The notes under the pieces: generated by a model
What the model was told of the DNA's origin: nothing
The model's database searches: none
The model's input: only the letters and a program-made list of their open reading frames with translations
Translations under genes and position numbers: made by a program
Part shown: one piece after another, positions 52,261 to 57,937 of the stretch
Layout: each line of letters begins with the position of its first letter
Numbering within the stretch: position 1 is the first letter of the stretch
Assembly (NCBI GenBank): GCA_021731695.1
Contig: JAKFWZ010000053.1
Coordinates: 1-57,937, forward strand
Direction: 5' to 3'
Origin: Candidatus Daviesbacteria bacterium
Lineage (GTDB): Bacteria; Patescibacteriota; Microgenomatia; Daviesbacterales; UBA10151
Length of the DNA: 57,937 nucleotides

Positions 52261-53298
52261 ATGAGATTTAATTTAGCTATATTCGTTAAATATTTAAAAA
52301 GAGCAAATTTCCTTTTAGCCTCATTATTTTTAATACTGTTTAGTGTTTTTTTAGCAGGTGAAACTCCAACTGGAGCCAAAGCTGCTTTTCTGAATAATAT
52401 CGTAGGAAATTTTGGTGCATCAGAAATTACATCACAGGGGCAGAGCATAAACGAAACTTTAGTCTTAACCGGATTTGCGGAGTGCTATATGAATCAGCCC
52501 TCCATAACTATTGATTTTAATGATATTCACCCTGAAGATCCGATGTTCCTTTATTCAATCGAGTCTTCGCCTGTCATATTCACAAACGGTCAGATTCCGG
52601 GAAAATTAAGTTTAAGACCTTTAAGGATTACTAATTTCGGGAACGTTGTCGTTTCACCAAACACAATCTATTCAATTTATTTACAATCAACTCAGGGCCA
52701 CAGATCAAATACAATTACTGTAACAACACCTGCAACTTGTGCAACTCCTACACCTACCCCAACACCAACACCTACCCCAACACCTGATTATGCTTGTACA
52801 CCTATGCATCAGAACGCTATGGTAAATCAGGCCGTGAACTTTTCAATAGGTTCAATCAATCCTGGTAATATATGGACAGCTAACGGAGGCTCACCTTCAG
52901 CCGGAACAGGAAGCACCTTTCAGACATCATATGCCAATCCCGGAATATATGAAGTCCGCGCAAGTGATGCAATAACTGCATGTCATGTCACTGTAGTTGC
53001 TCCAACTCCAACTCCAACACCAACCCCTACACCAACACCTACCCCAACACCTAGTTACACTCCTAAGCCAACATCTACGCCGATGCCTGGCGTAATGTGC
53101 CCTATAAATCATATTCACAAGATCATTGACTCAACTCTGGTTTGTGTTTCACAAAACCAAAACCAGGAACAGAATCAAGAACAGAACAATAATCAAAACC
53201 AGAATGTTAATACAAATGCAAATGCGACTGGCGGAAAAAGTTCAAGCTCATCATCTAATTCAAGTTCAAGCTCGGTTAACGTTACTTTGAATTATTAA
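52261..53298 (+). CDS. Secreted PT/QN-rich surface protein, paralogue of the LPXTG protein's C-terminal part
   Basis: 345 residues. Signal segment (about 18-36, FLLASLFLILFSVFLAG), a unique domain (about 40-155: LTGFAECYMNQPSITIDFND, SIESSPVIFTNGQ, IYSIYLQSTQGHRSNTITVT), PT tract, a PKD/Ig-like stretch (GNIWTANGGSPSAGTGSTFQ, YANPGIYEVRASDAITACHV), a second PT tract, the Cys module CPINHIHKIIDSTLVCVS and a Q/N tract ending in Ser runs. It stops where the LPXTG protein goes on to its anchor, so it is probably released or held otherwise. An adhesive or matrix role is inferred. Confidence 0.65.
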   Translation: MRFNLAIFVKYLKRANFLLASLFLILFSVFLAGETPTGAKAAFLNNIVGNFGASEITSQGQSINETLVLTGFAECYMNQPSITIDFNDIHPEDPMFLYSIESSPVIFTNGQIPGKLSLRPLRITNFGNVVVSPNTIYSIYLQSTQGHRSNTITVTTPATCATPTPTPTPTPTPTPDYACTPMHQNAMVNQAVNFSIGSINPGNIWTANGGSPSAGTGSTFQTSYANPGIYEVRASDAITACHVTVVAPTPTPTPTPTPTPTPTPSYTPKPTSTPMPGVMCPINHIHKIIDSTLVCVSQNQNQEQNQEQNNNQNQNVNTNANATGGKSSSSSSNSSSSSVNVTLNY

Positions 53299-53447
53299 GT
53301 TTGAAGCAAGCATATCAGGCATTTTCCCAGTTGACGAAGAAAGACATAAAGGATAAAATATACATAATCTAACATTAATATTCTTCTTTCGTTTCTGAAA
53401 TTAATGATTTCCAAAAATAAATAATCCACTAACAATTCATTCCATCT

Positions 53448-54935
53448 ATGGCTAATACACGTTCATTTAAACCAAAACCTACAACTGAAAAAGCTCCTGA
53501 AACAGAGGAGACAGTTGAAAGTGCCGGTGAGTCGAAAGTGACGAATGCGTCGAATGAGTCGGAGGTCAAAACATCCGGCAGTAACGAAGCTTCACAGGAA
53601 AGCCAGACTGCAAATTCAGAACATGCAAGATTTGAATCCCAGGGATATTCTGACCAGGGATCAGAGTCCTATAGACCAAGATATTCAAGATACGAAGGCA
53701 ATGGCGGTGGGGGATATTCGAATGGTGGAGGAGATTATAATCGCGGAGGATATAGAAGTAGAAGTAATACCGAGGATAATACCCGGGATGTTCCGACCGA
53801 AGACGTAGCAGGATATCTGGATATTATGCCTGAAGGTCATGGATTCTTAAGACCTAAATATATACCTTCTGATATGGATGTATATATTTCAGCCAGCCAA
53901 ATCCGCAGATTTAATTTAAGAGGCGGAGACTTCGTTGAAGGCGGAGCAAGACAGCCTAAGGAAAATGAAAGATATTTCGGATTGCTTCAGGTAAGTAAAG
54001 TAAACTCAAAGCCCTCAGAAGAATTTGTATCTGAAGTTGGTGCTAACGGGAGACCGGCTAAATCAAAGAGAACTAAATTTGAAGATCTGACTGCAATTTA
54101 TCCAAATAAACAGTTAAGGCTAGAAACAGGAAAATTCCCGGCTTCTCAAAGAGTGATTGATTTGATTTCACCGATTGGTTTCGGTCAAAGGGGAATGATT
54201 GTTTCGCCTCCAAAAGCTGGTAAAACCACAATTTTAAAAGATTTGGCTGCAGGAATTTCCAAAAACCATCCAGATGCAGTATTAATGGCAGTGCTTGTCG
54301 GTGAGCGTCCTGAAGAGGTGACTGATTTATCCCGGAGCATTAAAGGCGATGTTATTGCCTCAAATTTTGATGAGCCAGCTGAGAATCAAACCAGAGCAGC
54401 TGAAGTGGCTTTAGAGCGTGCGAAACGTTTAGTTGAAGAAGGTAAAGATGTTGTAATCCTTCTGGACTCTATTACAAGATTAGGCCGTGCATATAACTTA
54501 TCAGTTCCACCTTCAGGAAGAACTTTATCAGGAGGATTTGATCCTGTAGCTTTATATCCACCAAAGAAATTCTTTGGAGCGGCGAGAAATTGCGAAGAGG
54601 GCGGATCGCTCACGATTATCGGAACTGCTTTAGTTGATACAGGTTCCAGAATGGATGATTTGATTTATGAAGAGTTTAAAGGTACGGGAAACATGGAGCT
54701 TCATCTTGATAGAAAACTTGCGGAAAGAAGAATCTTCCCGGCAATTGATATCTCTGCTTCAGGCACAAGACAGGAACAGCTTATGTTTGTTAAGGAAGTT
54801 TATGACAAGATGGTTGTGATGCATAGAATGTTAAGGCTTCTAAATGATAGCGAACAGACTGATTTGTTTTTGCAACAACTGGCGAAGACTGATACTAATG
54901 AAGAATTCCTTTCCTCCTTAAAAGACTTCAAATAA
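53448..54935 (+). CDS. rho: Transcription termination factor Rho with Arg/Gly-rich leader
   Basis: 495 residues. The first 120 are disordered: Ser/Glu-rich, then RYEGNGGGGYSNGGGDYNRG. From about 122 the RNA-binding cold-shock-like domain (GYLDIMPEGHGFLRPKYIPS, DVYISASQIRRFNLRGGDFV), then the ATPase: SPPKAGKTTILKDLA (Walker A, about 254), LVGERPEEVTD, DVVILLDSITRLGRAYN, GGFDPVALYPPKKFFGAARN, GTGNMELHLDRKLAERRIFP. All catalytic signatures are normal. DNA at 53529-53582, within the leader, is a 9-bp-word element kept in frame (ESKVTNASNESEVKTSGS). Rho ends untranslated transcripts. Confidence 0.97.
   Translation: MANTRSFKPKPTTEKAPETEETVESAGESKVTNASNESEVKTSGSNEASQESQTANSEHARFESQGYSDQGSESYRPRYSRYEGNGGGGYSNGGGDYNRGGYRSRSNTEDNTRDVPTEDVAGYLDIMPEGHGFLRPKYIPSDMDVYISASQIRRFNLRGGDFVEGGARQPKENERYFGLLQVSKVNSKPSEEFVSEVGANGRPAKSKRTKFEDLTAIYPNKQLRLETGKFPASQRVIDLISPIGFGQRGMIVSPPKAGKTTILKDLAAGISKNHPDAVLMAVLVGERPEEVTDLSRSIKGDVIASNFDEPAENQTRAAEVALERAKRLVEEGKDVVILLDSITRLGRAYNLSVPPSGRTLSGGFDPVALYPPKKFFGAARNCEEGGSLTIIGTALVDTGSRMDDLIYEEFKGTGNMELHLDRKLAERRIFPAIDISASGTRQEQLMFVKEVYDKMVVMHRMLRLLNDSEQTDLFLQQLAKTDTNEEFLSSLKDFK
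53529..53582. repeat. 9-bp-word element inside rho
   Basis: GAGTCGAAA, GTGACGAAT, GCGTCGAAT, GAGTCGGAG, then GTCAAAACATCCGGC. Its centre matches the radA insertion (GGTAAAAACATCCGACA); the right arm is eroded. Confidence 0.7.
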
Positions 54936-54941
54936 TTGATT

Positions 54942-55012
54942 AGTGATTACAGATTAACGATTAAAGAATAAATCGCAATCCAAAAAATCATTAATCATTA
55001 ATCATTAATCCT
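54942..55012. repeat. GATTAAC / TCATTAA heptad inverted element
   Basis: The left arm TGATTAG, TGATTAC, AGATTAA, CGATTAA and the right arm TCATTAA x3 plus TCCTCATT pair over about 25 bp. It follows the rho stop codon directly. Confidence 0.75.
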
Positions 55013-55047
55013 CATTCTTTTTTCTGTGGTAGAATATTTCGGACTTC

Positions 55048-56166
55048 ATGAATTCTTTTCTGTCGGATCTTAAATCCCTATTCAAATATCTTATCGTTTA
55101 TCAGACTGCGAAGACAGCCAGAATTGCCAAAGGACTGGAAGGCTTTAAAAACAAGACCGCCGAAATTCTTATGCATAGGCGGGGGAGGATGCAAAAATAT
55201 TTTTTCCATGCCTCAATGCTTGGGCTTGTAACTATTGGATTGGTTTCCTCCGGGATTTTTGGTTCAGATGCGATTGTGGTTAAGTCTTTCCCTGGAGTAG
55301 GCGAACCTGATCCTACAGTGATTGAAACATTTGATCCAAATGCTTCGGGTTTAAGTCTTAAAGCTTTGATTGATTTTAAAACCTCAGTTTCAGAAAAACC
55401 CCGCTCTGAAATTATTGAATATGAAGTCCAAAATGGAGATACACTTTCTACGATCGCTGAGAAATTCGGCATTTCCCAAGACACGATTAAATGGGCGAAT
55501 GATATGGAATCAAAAGACAGCATTAAGCCCGGTCAGAAGTTAAAAATTTTACCGGTTACAGGCGTAGCTTACACTGTAAAATCAGGTGATAATCTTGAAT
55601 CCATTGCTAAAAAATTTGATACAGGTTCGCAGGGAGTTTTAGATTTTCCGTTTAATGACGTGCCTGATGATCAAAAACTCGCAGTGGGTCAACTCCTGAT
55701 TATTCCCGATGGAGTTCCGCCTGAAGCTCGTGCGACTCCAAGACCTCAATCACGTATAGCATTTTCAACTGGTCCAAAAACTACATTCAGTGCTCCCGGC
55801 GGAGGAAACTTTATGTGGCCGACAAGCTTCCAGATGATCTCAACTAATTTTGCCTGGTGGCATCCCGGAATTGATATGGCCAATCGGGCGTCTCCTGGAG
55901 TTGCAGCCTCGGATGGCGGAACGATCGTTGTCGCCGGATGGCCTGATAATTATGGATATGGAAACAGGGTTGTGGTTGATCACGGCAATGGTTACCAGAC
56001 ACTGTACGCTCATTTATCAAATATTTATGTTTCGGTCGGGCAGAAAGTCTCAAGAGGACAAATTGTGGGACAGATGGGATCAACCGGAAGGTCAACCGGG
56101 ACTCATTTGCATTTTGAAATCCGCTATAAGGGAGTTGCTCTAAACCCCTTAGCGATTCTAAGATAA
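55048..56166 (+). CDS. M23 family metallopeptidase with two LysM domains
   Basis: 372 residues. One membrane helix near 52-72 (ASMLGLVTIGLVSSGIFG), then LysM repeats at about 128-172 (YEVQNGDTLSTIAEKFGISQ) and 176-222 (YTVKSGDNLESIAKKFDTGS), which bind peptidoglycan, and a C-terminal M23 domain at about 250-372: WWHPGIDMANRASPGVAASD (zinc His and Asp), HGNGYQTLYAHLSNIYVSVG and STGRSTGTHLHFEIRY (H-x-H zinc site). An active wall endopeptidase in cell separation or remodelling is likely. An extended -10 box TGGTAGAAT (55027-55035) lies 12 nt before the ATG. Confidence 0.9.
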   Translation: MNSFLSDLKSLFKYLIVYQTAKTARIAKGLEGFKNKTAEILMHRRGRMQKYFFHASMLGLVTIGLVSSGIFGSDAIVVKSFPGVGEPDPTVIETFDPNASGLSLKALIDFKTSVSEKPRSEIIEYEVQNGDTLSTIAEKFGISQDTIKWANDMESKDSIKPGQKLKILPVTGVAYTVKSGDNLESIAKKFDTGSQGVLDFPFNDVPDDQKLAVGQLLIIPDGVPPEARATPRPQSRIAFSTGPKTTFSAPGGGNFMWPTSFQMISTNFAWWHPGIDMANRASPGVAASDGGTIVVAGWPDNYGYGNRVVVDHGNGYQTLYAHLSNIYVSVGQKVSRGQIVGQMGSTGRSTGTHLHFEIRYKGVALNPLAILR

Positions 56167-56209
56167 GCCTCTTAAGATACTTAAGTAACTTAGGTATAAT
56201 CAAAAATAA

Positions 56210-57145
56210 ATGTTTAGCTCTTTTCTCTTTAAACTCATTTTAACCGTTATTATCTCTATTTTTATCGGTTTTCAGATTGCAAAATTTGATATACAACCTG
56301 CGGATCTTACGATACAGGAAACTACTTATAGTTTTAGAAAAATAGTGGAGCCTGAGCCTCCAAAAATAGAACAGGATCCGGCATTACAATCTCAAATTGA
56401 GCAATACCTGTCTGACAAAACAGGGGAATATGCAGTTTATGTTAAAGACTTAAAGCCTGAAGGTAAAAGAAATGCTTGTATCAGATGCGAAGAAGGATTT
56501 GAGGCAGCATCGCTCTACAAGGTCTTTTTAATGGTTGCGGTTTACCAGGCAGTTAACGACGGGAACTTTACTTTGGATACGGAAATTTCGGCAAAAATGA
56601 GTCATTTAAACGAAGTTTATGGCGGGGTTGATTTCGGTTATGAGAACTTTTCTGATGAGGAAGTTATCGGGTATACAGTTAGGGAAGCTTTAGACAGGAT
56701 TGCCCGGGTTTCTGATAATTACTCCGCAATAATGTTAGCGGAAAAAGTTGGATGGAATAGTGTTCAGGCTGTTGCTGATGAAATTGATGCTAAAAACACT
56801 TCTATTAAAAGCCCGATCACGACTTCAGCAGAGGATGTTGGTGTCTTAATGGAGAAACTCTATAACGGTCAGATGGTTTCGCTTGAATCTTCAGAGCAGA
56901 TTTTAGATACGCTGACACTTGCCCAAATAAATAATCGTATTCCTGAGAAGCTTCCGAAAGAAACAAAAATCGCCCATAAAACCGGAGAGCTTGCGGGAGT
57001 CAGAAATGATGCCGGTGTTGTTTTTTTAAACGGCAATCCGTATGTGATTGTTGAGATGAGTAAGAATTTGAAAGGTGAAGACGCGGGGGTTGAAAATCTG
57101 GCAGAGATATCAAAAATTGTTTATGACTATTACAATGCCAATTAA
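56210..57145 (+). CDS. Class A beta-lactamase-like serine hydrolase
   Basis: 311 residues with an N-terminal membrane helix (about 5-24). Active-site motifs are present: S101-L-Y-K104 (S-x-x-K), S168-D-N170 and K257-T-G259. Between the last two, the Glu of the omega loop (E-x-x-x-N in true class A enzymes) is not evident (NTSIKSPITTSAEDV), so it may be a D,D-peptidase-like or non-hydrolysing relative. It follows the M23 gene and may act on the same wall. TATAAT at 56195-56200 lies nine nt before the ATG: leaderless. Confidence 0.82.
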   Translation: MFSSFLFKLILTVIISIFIGFQIAKFDIQPADLTIQETTYSFRKIVEPEPPKIEQDPALQSQIEQYLSDKTGEYAVYVKDLKPEGKRNACIRCEEGFEAASLYKVFLMVAVYQAVNDGNFTLDTEISAKMSHLNEVYGGVDFGYENFSDEEVIGYTVREALDRIARVSDNYSAIMLAEKVGWNSVQAVADEIDAKNTSIKSPITTSAEDVGVLMEKLYNGQMVSLESSEQILDTLTLAQINNRIPEKLPKETKIAHKTGELAGVRNDAGVVFLNGNPYVIVEMSKNLKGEDAGVENLAEISKIVYDYYNAN

Positions 57146-57165
57146 CAATGATCAATTAACAATTG

Positions 57166-57194
57166 TTGTATTTGATTTCATCAAAATTTATAAT
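57166..57194 (+). promoter_or_regulatory. tRNA promoter TTGTAT-N17-TATAAT
   Basis: Boxes at 57166-57171 and 57189-57194, ending 13 nt before the tRNA 5' end. Confidence 0.7.
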
Positions 57195-57207
57195 TTGCAA
57201 GCACGAT

Positions 57208-57279
57208 GGGCCTGTGGTCTACCGGTATGATGTCTCCATGGCATGGAGAAGGTAAGGGGTTCGATTCCCCTCAGGTCCA
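57208..57279 (+). tRNA. tRNA-Ala (GGC)
   Basis: 72-nt cloverleaf. Acceptor GGGCCTG pairs with CAGGTCC, including the G3-U70 pair that identifies alanine tRNAs. Anticodon arm TCTCC-ATGGCAT-GGAGA gives anticodon GGC. T arm AGGGG-TTCGATT-CCCCT. CCA is not encoded (ACA follows the acceptor stem). The D stem is short and includes a G-U pair. Confidence 0.95.
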
Positions 57280-57295
57280 CAATTAAAATTAATGA

Positions 57296-57421
57296 CCAAG
57301 AAACAAGTTACAAGATACAAACAATAACCAATATCTAATATTCAAAATTCAAAATAATTTGGTTATTAAGATTTTTGTATGTGATTTGTTTGTTTCTTGT
57401 AGCTTGTATCTTGTTTCTTGG
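57296..57421. repeat. 126-bp heptad-arm element, CCAAG...CTTGG type
   Basis: Left arm CCAAGAAACAAGTTACAAG plus ATACAAAC; right arm GTTTGTTTCTTGTAGCTTG continuing in 7-bp words to CTTGG. The centre forms a second partial stem (AATAACCAA with TTGGTTATT). Homologous to 22615-22736. Confidence 0.8.
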
Positions 57422-57425
57422 AAAC

Positions 57426-57937
57426 TTATCTCTTTACAGCAGGTGGAGTAGCTACATTAGGCTGGTTTTGCAGCTGATCTAAAGGAACCTGAGGCAGGCT
57501 GTCATTTTGCAAAGCTCCCTGCTGCTGTCCGGCTGGTGCCTGAATTTCGGAATTTTGTGCACTTCCTGTGGCAATTCTGGCTTTCAGATCTTTTAAGTAA
57601 TCAGCTGCGACTTGATAATCAGGATTGCTGGTGTCTGTTTGTAATAATTGAACTGTTTTTTCTGCAATTGTTTCAGCTTCTTTTAAATTGCCGCGATCTC
57701 TCAAAGCGATCGAAAGATTGTAATATGCATTTGCATAATCAGGCTTTAAATTAACAGCATCATCAAAGAAGCGGATTGCCATATCATAATTTTTAATCGA
57801 ATAATAAAGCCCGCCAACGTTAAGTCTGAGTAACGGATTATATGGGTCAAGGGCTATTGCTCTTCCGTAACCATCAAGAGAGAACTGTAAAGCACTTTCT
57901 GCAACTCCGGTGATTTGTCTATAAATTGAAGCTAATA
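57426..57937 (-). CDS. TPR-repeat protein, 5' end outside the window
   Basis: The frame stays open from the stop at 57426 to the right window edge (at least 169 residues), beyond the internal ATG at 57782. TPR helices are clear: DGYGRAIALDPYNPLLRLNV, GGLYYSIKNYDMAIRFFDDA, VNLKPDYANAYYNLSIALRD and GNLKEAETIAEKTVQLL. A Gln/Pro-rich tail (QAPAGQQQGALQND) ends it. TPR arrays mediate protein contacts. In CPR they often follow membrane O-antigen-ligase-like domains, and the missing N-terminus could be such a part. Confidence 0.75.
   Translation of the reverse strand, partial: LASIYRQITGVAESALQFSLDGYGRAIALDPYNPLLRLNVGGLYYSIKNYDMAIRFFDDAVNLKPDYANAYYNLSIALRDRGNLKEAETIAEKTVQLLQTDTSNPDYQVAADYLKDLKARIATGSAQNSEIQAPAGQQQGALQNDSLPQVPLDQLQNQPNVATPPAVKR

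Overview
The window looks like chromosomal DNA of an uncultured Patescibacteria/CPR bacterium, most like the Microgenomates group. This is inferred from gene style, not from a marker tree. It is AT-rich and carries RadA, a four-domain S1, Rho with an Arg/Gly-rich leader, TatA/TatC, pilin-like and SPS/PT-rich surface proteins, small four-helix-bundle (S23-type) genes and LPXTG-type anchors. Many promoters lie so close to the start codon that the mRNAs should be leaderless.

Layout. 1-5.3 kb: pilin-LamG protein, FnIII surface protein, O-antigen-ligase-like protein and two membrane proteins. 5.4-11 kb: rpsA, a 0.7 kb structured non-coding stretch, radA, a RelBE-like toxin-antitoxin pair and a very acidic membrane protein with a LytR_C-like domain. 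11-12.7 kb (minus strand): tatC, an unknown Cys-rich protein and two tatA genes. 12.8-42.2 kb (almost all minus strand): a surface-glycan island. It holds a 1731-residue Ser/Pro-rich mucin-like protein, three phage-structural-like paralogues, a YadA-head/tail-fibre-like protein, a third TatA, at least seven glycosyltransferases or GT-like proteins, seven methyltransferase-like proteins, a NodU-type carbamoyltransferase, an asparagine-synthase-like amidotransferase, a sugar epimerase and a nucleotidyltransferase. Two GIY-YIG genes and a HigBA-like pair are embedded in it. 42-47 kb: a membrane protein with a Tat-like motif, a membrane-tethered MerR-type regulator with an SH3 domain, an HTH/PIN pair, an HspR-like MerR gene and a 7TM protein. 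47-50.2 kb: a YacL-like PIN-TRAM protein, two four-helix-bundle genes and 1.4 kb of non-coding DNA packed with structured repeats. 50.3-57.9 kb (plus strand): three secreted or anchored PT/QN-rich proteins, rho, an M23/LysM peptidase, a class A beta-lactamase-like serine hydrolase, tRNA-Ala(GGC), and on the minus strand a partial TPR protein.

How it fits together. The island reads as a machine for building and decorating surface polymers: activated sugars (nucleotidyltransferase, epimerase, truncated UDP-sugar dehydrogenase domain) feed glycosyltransferases, and products may be O-methylated, carbamoylated and amidated. The Ser/Thr-rich giant protein and the fibre-like proteins are the obvious candidate acceptors; that link is inference from proximity.

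Most unusual signal. The window is full of short palindromic elements whose stem sequence differs from copy to copy while the base pairing is kept. Some are built from 7-bp or 9-bp tandem words in inverted arms. They sit at gene 3' ends, where they supply the stop codons. They occur in frame inside radA, rho, an asparagine-synthase-like gene, a HigB-like toxin and the acidic protein. They also flank both S23-type genes and both GIY-YIG genes. A four-copy array of covarying hairpins lies at 49352-49670. I propose these are mobile or structure-selected elements possibly served by the S23 or GIY-YIG proteins; this is a hypothesis.
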